Shown here one piece after another: positions 1 through 7,512 of a DNA stretch of 38,453 nucleotides. The position numbers were made by a program, and so were the translations under genes. Each line of letters begins with the position of its first letter. The first letter of the stretch is position 1. The stretch is from Phycisphaerae bacterium (GTDB taxonomy: Bacteria; Planctomycetota; Phycisphaerae; Sedimentisphaerales; Anaerobacaceae): assembly GCA_017993835.1 (NCBI GenBank), contig JAGOLX010000015.1, positions 1-38,453 of the forward strand, written 5' to 3'. The notes under the pieces are model-generated. The model made no database searches. It was given only the letters and a program-made list of their open reading frames with translations, and had not been told where the DNA came from.

Positions 1-1
1 C

Positions 2-100
2 GGCCAACGGATTCTCCTCTCGGTGACAACCGCGCATGGGGAACTGTGGGCGATGGAGAACTTTCTGCCGGCAGGTAGTGGAGCGAATGACGCGAAGTAA
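2..100 (+). CDS. C-terminal tail of a probable PD40 propeller protein (5' truncated by window edge)
   Basis: An open frame enters the window at base 2 and stops with TAA at 98-100, giving 32 residues. It begins DGQR-like (GQRILLSV) and continues with GELWAMENFLPAG. The pattern 'GQR-ILL-hydrophobic ... ELW' is how the last blade of a TolB/PD40-type beta-propeller usually looks, and the downstream sensor protein in this window carries about eleven blades of the same kind. The likely parent is therefore a paralogous propeller protein, perhaps another M56-PD40 sensor. The family call is inferred from a very short stretch. The other two frames are closed early or lack such a pattern. Confidence 0.5.
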   Translation, partial: GQRILLSVTTAHGELWAMENFLPAGSGANDAK

Positions 101-325
101 CGGTTGCCGCCTGCCAGTCGGTCCGGGCGACTCGCCTTGACGGCGTCCTGTCGAGGATGGATATCGAGGAGGCCCCGGCCAAGCTGGCGAAGCAGGGGTT
201 GAGTTTTGCGGGCACAAGTCTCTTGCCGGCCAAAATATAGCAGATGCTCAGGAAATTCAACTCGCCTGATTTGCCGGCCGCGAAAATCCCCCGCCGATTT
301 TCTTGAAAGAAATTTGATTTTGCCC

Positions 326-354
326 TTGCGTATTTGATTTAGATCAAATATAAT
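326..354 (+). promoter_or_regulatory. Sigma70-type promoter of the BlaI-family gene
   Basis: TTGCGT at 326-331 and a perfect TATAAT at 349-354 are separated by 17 bases. The expected transcription start is near 361, about 23 bases before the ATG at 384. The whole spacer is occupied by an inverted repeat (see the operator entry), which fits repression by occlusion. Confidence 0.8.
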
Positions 355-370
355 TATGGCAAATCAAATA
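331..370 (+). promoter_or_regulatory. Candidate autoregulatory operator (inverted repeats TATTTGAT/ATCAAATA)
   Basis: Arms TATTTGAT (331-338) and ATCAAATA (343-350) form a perfect 8-bp inverted repeat with a 4-base spacer, lying between the -35 and -10 elements. The half-site recurs as AAATCAAATA at 361-370, the exact reverse complement of 331-340, and as TTTGATTT at 313-320. The sites lie directly upstream of a BlaI/MecI-type repressor, a family known to bind palindromes in its own promoter. That this protein binds here is inference. Confidence 0.7.
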
Positions 371-383
371 CGGAGGTCTGCAT

Positions 384-803
384 ATGGGTAGATCGAAGCA
401 GCAGAAGGCCGGGCGGCGAAAGAAGACCACGACAGAACTCACCGAGGCCGAGTGGGAGATCATGAAAGTCGTATGGGAGAAGGAGCCCTGTGCGGCGGGG
501 ACCGTCCAAGAGGCCCTGGCCGCCACCCGGGACTGGTGCTACGCCACGGTCAAGCTCACGATGGACCGCATGGTCGAGAAGGGATTCCTGGAGATCGAGA
601 AGATCCGTAACCTGCAGCTATTCCAGTCCTGCATCAGCGAAGTGGAGGCCCGACGGGGAGAACTCCGCAAGATGCTCACGCGAGCCTTCGGCGGCACACT
701 GACCCCCATGCTGAAGTTCCTCATCGAGCATGAAGGTCTCTCACGGGAGGAAGCTGCAGAGCTTCGTGAACTGGTGAAGAAGGCGGGGAGGGGGGAAGAT
801 TGA
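384..803 (+). CDS. BlaI/MecI/CopY-family transcriptional repressor
   Basis: This 139-residue protein has the BlaI/MecI winged-helix fold. After a basic N-terminus it has LTEAEWEIMKVVW at about residues 17-30, then VQEALAA and the recognition-helix region with YATVKLTMDRMVEKGFL, followed by a C-terminal dimerisation part rich in charged residues (LTPMLKFLIEHEGLSREEAAEL). The length (BlaI about 126) and domain order match the family. The start at 384 is set by CGGAGG at 371-376, seven bases upstream. The next gene, 33 bases downstream, is an M56 (BlaR1-like) protease, so the pair is a repressor-sensor unit: when the protease fires, the repressor is expected to be inactivated. The promoter carries strong palindromes suited to autorepression. 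The target genes besides its own operon are not visible; there is no beta-lactamase nearby. Confidence 0.93.
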   Translation: MGRSKQQKAGRRKKTTTELTEAEWEIMKVVWEKEPCAAGTVQEALAATRDWCYATVKLTMDRMVEKGFLEIEKIRNLQLFQSCISEVEARRGELRKMLTRAFGGTLTPMLKFLIEHEGLSREEAAELRELVKKAGRGED

Positions 804-836
804 CCCTGTGGATTCACACAAGTGGGAGGTCTACCT

Positions 837-3800
837 ATGGTCGCGATCATCAACGAGTGTGTGAATGGCTTGAATCACCTCGGCAACGCATTCAGCCGGT
901 ACGCTGTCAGGGGCTTTCTGCAATCGGCGGTGCTGGTCATCGTGCTGTTCGGCATCGACCTGCTGCTGCGCAAACGGGTCCGTGCTGTCTTTCGATACTG
1001 CATCTGGCTTCTCGTGCTCGTAAAGCTGATCCTGCCGCCGACGCTTTCCCTGCCGACGGGGATCGGATACTGGGTTCCGGACCCTGTGCCCGCCCGCTTT
1101 ATTACGCCGGGGCCTTATGTGGATGTTGACCGGTCTGAAGACGTGGAGGGGCCTCTTTCGTCGCGTCCTGAACCGTCGGACGCCGTCCCTCCGGTCCAGT
1201 CTTCCGCAGCCGTAGTGGCGCCGGATGACCCTGTGATCCCTGCTGCGGTGAGTCTGACCCCGATCACCTGGAAGGCAATCGGTTTGCTGTTCTGGCTTGC
1301 AGGTGTGCTTGCGTTCGCGGTTGTGCTCGCCCAGCGGATGCGGTTTGTCAGCGGACTTGTCGCAGCGAGTAGGGCTGCACAAGGCCAATTGCTTGATTTA
1401 CTCGAAGCATGCCGCCGGCAGATAGGAGTCCGTGGGCGGGTCGAATTGCGAATCTCGGAGGCCTTGTCCAGCCCAGCCGTCTGCGGCCTGCTGCGACCTA
1501 CCATCCTGATGCCTGCCTCGCTGGTGACGAAGCTTTCGCCGAAGGGGCTTAAGGCGACCCTGACCCATGAACTGGCGCACATCAAGCGGGCCGACCTTTG
1601 GGTCAATGCCCTGCAGACAGTCCTGCAGGTCGTGTACTTCTACAACCCCTTCGTGTGGCTTGCCAACGCCATGATTCGCCGGACGTGCGAGGAGGCGGTG
1701 GACGAAACGGTCCTCGTGGCCCTCGGCGGGCAGGCGAGTGATTACAGTAACACCCTGATCAGCATCGGCGAGATGGCGTTCTGGAAAGCCGACTTCGGCC
1801 TGCGCCTGGTCGGCGTAGCGGAATCGAAACGAGCCTTGAAACGGAGGATCAAACACATGCTGACACGACCCATCCCCCAAAGTGCGAGAATCGGCGCCCT
1901 CGGCACCATCGCCATCCTTCTCATCGCGGCCGTCCTGCTGCCCATGGCCAGAGCCGAGAGATCGAACGAGCGGGCGTCCACGCCTTCCTCCCCGGCGGTG
2001 ACAGAGGCGAGCGAAACGACCTCGCCTGCTGAGGCGAATGATGTCATTGTTGACCCGAACACCGGAGTCAAGTTTGTGCTGGCCAAGACGTTCTCCGGGG
2101 CCAACAACGTGATCAGGTTTACCACCAAGCTGATTCTGTCGCCCGATGCGCGATTCCTGGTTTCTATCGGCGGCCTTGTAGTCCCGCTCGATGGAACAGG
2201 GCCGTTCCGCTGCACCGAGCGGGGTGATGCCCGCGACAGGGCGGTGTCTCCCGACGGGCGATACATCGCCCATGGAGGAAAGGCGGTCTGGCTGCAGCCG
2301 GTGTCCCCGGAGACGTTGCGGCCGAACGGTCCTGCGAAGAAGCTTCTGGACTTGAGAGGAGGACAGTTGGTGGGAAGGAACAATGGGAAAGGCCTCTACT
2401 GGACACGGGACTCACAGACTGTCTTCTTCCAGGCCTATGACGTGGAAGGCCGGTTCCACCCGTACGCTTTTTCGGCGGCGACCGGCGCGTCTGTCAGTTA
2501 CCCGGACGCCGCATCCGCGGGGCTGCCCTCTCCGGATGGAAAGTGCATTGCGTTGACCATTACTGACCCCGCAGGAGGATTTTGGGTCAAACCGATTGGC
2601 GAGGGCGCCGCACGGCTACTGGGCGAACGGCCACAGGGCGAACCGCGACCGCCAATGTGTTGGTCGAAAGATGGGCATTGGCTGATCGGAGCTCAAGTCG
2701 ACGGAACCGTTCGATTCGTGCGCTACCCTGAGGGCCAGGAGTACCTTGTCCCCTTGCCGAAGGAACTGGCGCACGACCTGGATGATTATTCTGGGACATA
2801 CTGCGCGGGGCCGTCTGCCGATGGGAGCAGGCTCTTCTTCTATCAAACAGGGTACACGGTCAAGTGGCGGATGAAGGTTGCGTCGGCACAAGGCGCGGCC
2901 CTCCGCGATCTGGACAGCGACACACGCTATGCGTTCAGACCCTTCCAATGGGCACGAGATGGAAAAGCAACATTTCAAACTGACTATCAGGTGTATCCGA
3001 AGCAACCGGAAACTGCCTTGCTGATGAGTCCGCTCTCCGGAGCGAAGCCGGCTCCGTTTGTCCTCATGCCTGGTGTCTCCGCCCGAGCCAGACCTCTGGC
3101 TGTATCTCCCGACAGCAAGTGGTTGCTGTTCGTCTCGCCCCAGGGATCCGGCAACAGGACGTTGGATTTGAACGTGATAAGCTTGTCAATGGCCGACCAC
3201 AGTGTGAGTGGACCAGCCACGCTGCTACTGCGCGTCACGCGGCCGGCGAGAGAAAGCTCACTTGCCCCGGCGTGGTCGCCCGATAGCACGCGGGTGGTAT
3301 TGGCCTGCAAGGCCGATCCTGCGGGCGAGGAAGACATCTGGGTCGTCTTCACGAATGGCACAGCGCCGATCCGTCTTACCCGAACGGCAGCGATTGAGCG
3401 CGACCTGAAGTGGTCGCCCGATGGGAACATGCTGGCCTTCATCTGCGATGACGGGGGTGCCGGGGAGCTGAAGGTGGTCCCGACTGCCGGCGGAGAAGCG
3501 GTCGTGATCCGCAGATGGGCTGTCGCGGATGTGCCGGAATGGGGGTGGTCGCCCGACGGCAAGTCTTTGACCATTGCGGAGGAGGACATGCTGGTGCGTC
3601 AGCCCTTGTCCGGCGGCAAGGCCGAGCCTATCGTCAACTTGAAGGAGTACGGAATTGAGAGCTTGGAATGGCAGGGGTGGAGCCCCGACGGCAGCCGACT
3701 CGCCCTGGCCTACGGCGAGCGCAACACCGAAGACCCGCTGGCTTCTTCGACGTACCTTCTGTTTGCACGCGTGGAAGGAGGACGCTTGGAGCAGACAGTC

Positions 3801-4625
3801 AAAGTGAGAGCGGATGGAGGTAATATGTACTATACGTGGTCCCCGGATAGCACGCACGTAGCTTACCTGTGCGAGGATGCGGTGCCGGTCAGGCCCGAGG
3901 GACGGCTCTATGCGGTGACCGTGGACGACATCGTGGAGAGAATCGAAGCGGGAGCGATTCCGCCCATCCGGCGAAAGACATCCGCACCCACCGCTGCAGA
4001 ATACCCATTCGAATCCATACCCACCGCGCAAGTTGAGCCCATCACGGGTCCTGTCTTCTCGGACAACTTTGACAATGGGCTGTCCAAGTACTGGCAGATT
4101 GTGCCTGGGAAGCCCGACGCATCACCTCCACCGGCCCATGCGGTCGAAGACGGTCAGTTGATGCTGTTGAATTCCAGTGCCCGCCTCAACCAGATAGATT
4201 GGGCGGACTACCTCGTGACCGTCCGTGTCTGCGTGAAGGAGGGGGCAGCCCCCAGGCAGGGAGGCGTAGCGATTTTCGCGCGGGCAACACCATCTAACTT
4301 CGGCATAGAGGGCGTGGATCAGTACACCTTCCTTGTCTCCCATCCAACAAGCTTGTTGTGGCTCGAACTCTACTATGCCAATGCCTCAGGCTCGCTCTCT
4401 GCGGCCGTTTTGAGCAGAAACCCCTGCACCCTGGTCCGGGACAAGTGGTACAAGCTGGCCTTCGAAGTCCGCGGTGAGCATTTGCGGGGATACGTGGATG
4501 ATAAGCTTGTGATTGAGGCGACGGACGCGCGGCTGTCCAAGGGGCCTGTATCGATCAACGCTGGGAGCTCCCCTGTGCTGTTCGACGATTTCAGTGTGCG
4601 GCGGCTGACATACAACGCTGACTAA
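837..4625 (+). CDS. M56 (BlaR1-like) membrane protease fused to a PD40 beta-propeller and C-terminal jelly-roll domain
   Basis: Start ATG 837 is preferred over an in-frame GTG at 822 because GGGAGG at 824-829 lies seven bases before it; the protein is 1262 residues. Residues about 20-375 form an M56 module: N-terminal hydrophobic segments, the zinc motif HELAH at 244-248, a following CEEAVDETVL segment typical of BlaR1 proteases, and a last membrane helix near 352-373 ending in MARA. The rest should lie outside the cytoplasmic membrane. Residues about 400-1055 hold roughly eleven SPDG/SPDS/WSKDG-type blades of a TolB/PD40 propeller (for example SPDGRYIAHGG, WSPDGNMLAF, WSPDGSRLALAY, WSPDSTHVAYLC). 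Residues about 1065-1262 start with FSDNFDNGLSKYWQ and resemble a LamG/DUF1080-like jelly roll, often carbohydrate binding. BlaR1 itself carries a penicillin-binding sensor; here that position is taken by the propeller. The neighbouring repressor gene makes a signalling role very likely; the ligand is unknown. Confidence 0.88.
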   Translation: MVAIINECVNGLNHLGNAFSRYAVRGFLQSAVLVIVLFGIDLLLRKRVRAVFRYCIWLLVLVKLILPPTLSLPTGIGYWVPDPVPARFITPGPYVDVDRSEDVEGPLSSRPEPSDAVPPVQSSAAVVAPDDPVIPAAVSLTPITWKAIGLLFWLAGVLAFAVVLAQRMRFVSGLVAASRAAQGQLLDLLEACRRQIGVRGRVELRISEALSSPAVCGLLRPTILMPASLVTKLSPKGLKATLTHELAHIKRADLWVNALQTVLQVVYFYNPFVWLANAMIRRTCEEAVDETVLVALGGQASDYSNTLISIGEMAFWKADFGLRLVGVAESKRALKRRIKHMLTRPIPQSARIGALGTIAILLIAAVLLPMARAERSNERASTPSSPAVTEASETTSPAEANDVIVDPNTGVKFVLAKTFSGANNVIRFTTKLILSPDARFLVSIGGLVVPLDGTGPFRCTERGDARDRAVSPDGRYIAHGGKAVWLQPVSPETLRPNGPAKKLLDLRGGQLVGRNNGKGLYWTRDSQTVFFQAYDVEGRFHPYAFSAATGASVSYPDAASAGLPSPDGKCIALTITDPAGGFWVKPIGEGAARLLGERPQGEPRPPMCWSKDGHWLIGAQVDGTVRFVRYPEGQEYLVPLPKELAHDLDDYSGTYCAGPSADGSRLFFYQTGYTVKWRMKVASAQGAALRDLDSDTRYAFRPFQWARDGKATFQTDYQVYPKQPETALLMSPLSGAKPAPFVLMPGVSARARPLAVSPDSKWLLFVSPQGSGNRTLDLNVISLSMADHSVSGPATLLLRVTRPARESSLAPAWSPDSTRVVLACKADPAGEEDIWVVFTNGTAPIRLTRTAAIERDLKWSPDGNMLAFICDDGGAGELKVVPTAGGEAVVIRRWAVADVPEWGWSPDGKSLTIAEEDMLVRQPLSGGKAEPIVNLKEYGIESLEWQGWSPDGSRLALAYGERNTEDPLASSTYLLFARVEGGRLEQTVKVRADGGNMYYTWSPDSTHVAYLCEDAVPVRPEGRLYAVTVDDIVERIEAGAIPPIRRKTSAPTAAEYPFESIPTAQVEPITGPVFSDNFDNGLSKYWQIVPGKPDASPPPAHAVEDGQLMLLNSSARLNQIDWADYLVTVRVCVKEGAAPRQGGVAIFARATPSNFGIEGVDQYTFLVSHPTSLLWLELYYANASGSLSAAVLSRNPCTLVRDKWYKLAFEVRGEHLRGYVDDKLVIEATDARLSKGPVSINAGSSPVLFDDFSVRRLTYNAD

Positions 4626-4669
4626 ACCATGCCACTCGCGCGTGCGCAGGCCGTGGCGCTGAGGACACG

Positions 4670-5383
4670 TCATTGGACGGCGGCGATGGCGTCCTTGAGG
4701 TCGAGCGTTCCCTCGTAGAGGCTCCGGCCGACGATCACGCCGGCGACGCGGATGGGAATGAGCTTCTTGATGTCGGCGGCCTCCTTGACGCCGCCGGAGG
4801 CGATGACCGGGGTTCTGACCGCGTCGACCAGCGCCGCGGTCCGCTCGATGTTCGGCCCGGTGAGCATGCCGTCTTTCGTGATGTCCGTGTAGATGATGGC
4901 CGCCAGGGGCAGCTTGTCCGCCTGGGCTGCGAACTCCAGCAAGGGTTGACTGCTGTCCTCCAGCCAGCCGTGCGTGGCCACCATGGACCCGCGGGCGTCC
5001 AGCCCGAGGACGAGCCGGCCCTTGAACCGGTACGCCATGTCGGAAAACCACTCGAAGTCACTGACCGCCTTGGTCCCGATGATAATCCGCGCGACGCCCA
5101 GGTCGATCAGCTCGCGGATGGAGGCCTCGTCGCGGATGCCACCGCCGACCTCGATCTTGAGAAGGCCCAACTCGGCGATCTCGGCGATGCTCGCGGTGTT
5201 TATGGGCCGTCCCTCCTTGGCGCCGTCGAGATCGACGATGTGCAGCCATCGGGCGCCGTCGTCGTAGAACCGCCGGGCCTGCTGGGCCGGATCGTCGTTA
5301 TACGTGATCTGGCGGTCGTACTGCCCCTGGATCAGTCGGACACATTGGCCGTCTCGCAGATCAATGGCGGGGATCACATCCAT
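4670..5383 (-). CDS. hisA: 1-(5-phosphoribosyl)-5-[(5-phosphoribosylamino)methylideneamino]imidazole-4-carboxamide isomerase
   Basis: This 237-residue TIM-barrel protein catalyses the Amadori rearrangement of ProFAR to PRFAR, the fourth step of histidine biosynthesis, in the cytoplasm. The start is MDVIPAIDLRDG with catalytic D8; the second catalytic aspartate is D129 in LGLDAR. Phosphate-binding signatures are IEVGGGIR, TDITKDGM and VIASGGV. The length matches the family (about 240-245). AGGGA lies roughly eight bases before the ATG. No other his genes adjoin it. It converges on the M56 gene with a 44-base gap and diverges from the nucleoside hydrolase gene, so it is transcribed alone here. 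HisF is a homologue of similar size, but the IDLRDGQCVRLIQG opening is typical of HisA. Confidence 0.96.
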   Translation of the reverse strand: MDVIPAIDLRDGQCVRLIQGQYDRQITYNDDPAQQARRFYDDGARWLHIVDLDGAKEGRPINTASIAEIAELGLLKIEVGGGIRDEASIRELIDLGVARIIIGTKAVSDFEWFSDMAYRFKGRLVLGLDARGSMVATHGWLEDSSQPLLEFAAQADKLPLAAIIYTDITKDGMLTGPNIERTAALVDAVRTPVIASGGVKEAADIKKLIPIRVAGVIVGRSLYEGTLDLKDAIAAVQ

Positions 5384-5400
5384 AAGCCATTCCCTATTGA

Positions 5401-5490
5401 TGATTGACGATTGATGATTTATGATTCAGCATCATGCCATACGGCATGATAAACCGTGAGTCGTGAGTCGTAAATCATAAATTGCCGGGA
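5401..5490. repeat. Palindromic intergenic segment between divergent genes
   Basis: Nested inverted repeats sit between hisA and the nucleoside hydrolase. Outer arms are ATTTATGATT (5417-5426) and AATCATAAAT (5473-5482). An inner perfect 8-bp hairpin is ATCATGCC (5431-5438) with GGCATGAT (5443-5450). Short direct repeats GATTGA/GATTGATGAT and GTGAGTCGTGAGTCG flank them. Because the genes diverge this is not a terminator; it could be an operator region or a mobile palindromic repeat. Confidence 0.6.
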
Positions 5491-5498
5491 GATAAACG

Positions 5499-6515
5499 AT
5501 GGTGGATTCATTTCGGGTTCCTGCAGGCGCCGTGGCGGCGGTCCTGCTGGCGGCGCTGGCCATGTCCGGGTCCGCGTACGCCGGTGCCAGGCCGGTCGTG
5601 CTCGACACGGATATCTGCGATGACATCGACGACACGTGGGCCCTGGCCGTGCTGCTGCAATCGCCCGAGCTGGACTGCAAGCTCGTCACGACCGCGGTCG
5701 GGAATACCGAGGACAAGGCCCAGGTCGTCGCCCAGTTCCTCGACCGGGTCGCACGCAGCGATATCCCCATCGGCATCGGGGTCAGGCAGGGCAGCGGCTC
5801 GCACCGCCAGATCGCCTGGGCGCGGGACTACGATCTGACCTCCTACCCGGGCAAGGTCCACAAGGACGGCGTGCAGGCCCTCATCGACACGATCATGAAC
5901 TCGCCGACCCGCGTCACGCTGATCGCGCTGGGCCCGCTGCCCAATATCGCGGAGGCCCTCCGTCGCGAGCCGCGGATCGCGGAAAAAGCGGACTTCGTCG
6001 GGATGCACGGCAGCGTCTTCGTCGGCTACGGCGGGGCGGACCATCCTGACGCGGAGTACAACGTCAAACAGGACGTCGCGGCGGCCCAGAAAGCCTTCAC
6101 CGCCGCCTGGCCCATGACGATCACGCCGTTAGACACCTGCGGACTGGTCCAGCTCACCGGCGACAAATACCAGCGGGTGCTCAAGCGAGACAGCGCCGTC
6201 ACCAGGAATCTGATGCAGAACTACCGCCAGTGGTACCGAGACGGCTTTCAGGACCGCAAGGACCTCAGCGAGGCCGATCTGGCCCGCGAAGTGGACGGGA
6301 AGCTCGCTACCAGCAGCACCACCCTGTTCGACACGGTCGCGATCTACCTGGCGGTCAATCCCGAGTTGGCCGAGGTTCGGGAAGTGCCCCTCCGCGTCAC
6401 CGACGATGGCTTCACGCGAGTGGAGGAAGGCGCCAAGAAGATCCGTTGTGCGGTGAAATGGAAGGACCTCGGCGGGTACGAGGACTGGCTCGTGAAGAGG
6501 CTGACCGGGAACTGA
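5499..6515 (+). CDS. Secreted nucleoside hydrolase (inosine-uridine preferring type)
   Basis: The enzyme family cleaves the N-glycosidic bond of ribonucleosides to give ribose and a free base. The 338-residue protein has an N-terminal signal peptide (hydrophobic residues about 10-24, likely cleavage after AYA near 28). The calcium-binding motif follows immediately as VLDTDICDDIDDTWAL (D36, D38, D41, D42, D44, D45), in the longer DTDIxxDIDD form seen in a subgroup of the family. Later signatures are TLIALGPLPNIAEAL, GMHGSV and AEYNVKQDVAAAQ, the last matching the substrate-binding N...D segment. GGGAG at 5488-5492 supports the start. It is the first gene of an apparent operon with rbsK (41 bases downstream) and rbsBAC. 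Export plus this context suggest that nucleosides are split outside the cytoplasm and the ribose imported. Preference for a particular nucleoside cannot be read from the sequence. Confidence 0.92.
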   Translation: MVDSFRVPAGAVAAVLLAALAMSGSAYAGARPVVLDTDICDDIDDTWALAVLLQSPELDCKLVTTAVGNTEDKAQVVAQFLDRVARSDIPIGIGVRQGSGSHRQIAWARDYDLTSYPGKVHKDGVQALIDTIMNSPTRVTLIALGPLPNIAEALRREPRIAEKADFVGMHGSVFVGYGGADHPDAEYNVKQDVAAAQKAFTAAWPMTITPLDTCGLVQLTGDKYQRVLKRDSAVTRNLMQNYRQWYRDGFQDRKDLSEADLAREVDGKLATSSTTLFDTVAIYLAVNPELAEVREVPLRVTDDGFTRVEEGAKKIRCAVKWKDLGGYEDWLVKRLTGN

Positions 6516-6556
6516 CGGTCCCTGACTGTCCCGATTCAATGAGTCAAGGATCCAAC

Positions 6557-7489
6557 ATGGAAGAGAACGTTCCGAACATCGTAGTCGTCGGCAGCTCGAA
6601 CATGGACCTGGTCGTGAAGTCGTCGCGGATTCCGATCCCCGGCGAGACGATCCTGGGCGGCGATTTCCTCATGGTCCCGGGCGGCAAGGGGGCCAACCAG
6701 GCGGTCGCGGTGGCCAAGCTCGGCGCCCGCGTACACTTCGTTGCCCGGCTCGGCAACGATGTCTTCGGGCGCAAGTCCCTCGACAACTTCCGCCTGGAGG
6801 GACTGGACACGACGTATGTGAGCCTGACCTCCGACGCACCCTCCGGCGTGGCGCTCATCACCGTGGACGAGGCGGGCAACAACGCGATCGTGGTCGCCCC
6901 CGGCGCCAACGGGAGACTCTCGCCCGAGGACGTTCGGCGGGCCGCGGATGCGATCCGATCCGCCGGCGCGGTCGTCGCCCAGCTCGAGGTGCCCCTGGCG
7001 ACCGTCGAGTGCGCCGCCGAACTCGCCCGGGAAGCGGGCGTTCCCTTCATCCTGAATCCGGCGCCCGCCCAGCCATTGACCCGGGCGCTGCTGGAGAAGG
7101 TGGCCGTCCTGACGCCCAACGAGAGCGAGGCGCGAATTCTGACGGGGATCGAGGTCGTGGATGAGAAATCCGCCCGCAAGGCGGCGCAGAAACTGGTGCG
7201 GGGCGGCGCCAAGGCCGCGATTGTCACGATGGGCGCGAAAGGCTTCTTGCTGGCAGACGGGACCACGATGGAATTCGTCCCTGCGATTCGCGTCAAGACG
7301 GTCGATGCCACCGCGGCGGGCGACGCCTTCACCGGCAGTCTGGCGGTCGCTCTGGCGCTGGGCCAGGATCTTCGCGAGGCGACCCGCTTCGCCAACTGGG
7401 TGGCGGCATTCTCCGTCACCCGCCTGGGGGCCCAGCCCTCAATGCCCACGCGACTCGAGCTGGAAGAGTTTATCGCGGCCAATGCGTGA
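6557..7489 (+). CDS. rbsK: Ribokinase
   Basis: This PfkB-family sugar kinase of 310 residues (E. coli RbsK 309) phosphorylates ribose to ribose 5-phosphate with ATP in the cytoplasm. Visible signatures are VVGSSNMDLVV at the N-terminus, VPGGKGANQAVA (sugar and lid region), NPAPAQPL, LTPNESEARILTG, and the ATP/anion-hole motif DATAAGDAFTGS containing the catalytic aspartate (AAGD). Start ATG 6557 is chosen over ATG 6539 because AAGGA at 6546-6550 lies six bases before it; the reading frame extends further upstream but overlaps the hydrolase gene there. It lies between the nucleoside hydrolase and rbsB, 23 bases before the latter. Confidence 0.95.
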   Translation: MEENVPNIVVVGSSNMDLVVKSSRIPIPGETILGGDFLMVPGGKGANQAVAVAKLGARVHFVARLGNDVFGRKSLDNFRLEGLDTTYVSLTSDAPSGVALITVDEAGNNAIVVAPGANGRLSPEDVRRAADAIRSAGAVVAQLEVPLATVECAAELAREAGVPFILNPAPAQPLTRALLEKVAVLTPNESEARILTGIEVVDEKSARKAAQKLVRGGAKAAIVTMGAKGFLLADGTTMEFVPAIRVKTVDATAAGDAFTGSLAVALALGQDLREATRFANWVAAFSVTRLGAQPSMPTRLELEEFIAANA

Positions 7490-7512
7490 TTCCTGGGAGA
7501 TAGGAGAACGGA

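Noticed and set aside
6230-6556. Upstream extension of the ribokinase frame
   Set aside because: It overlaps the nucleoside hydrolase gene in another frame; the SD at 6546-6550 and the family N-terminus select ATG 6557.
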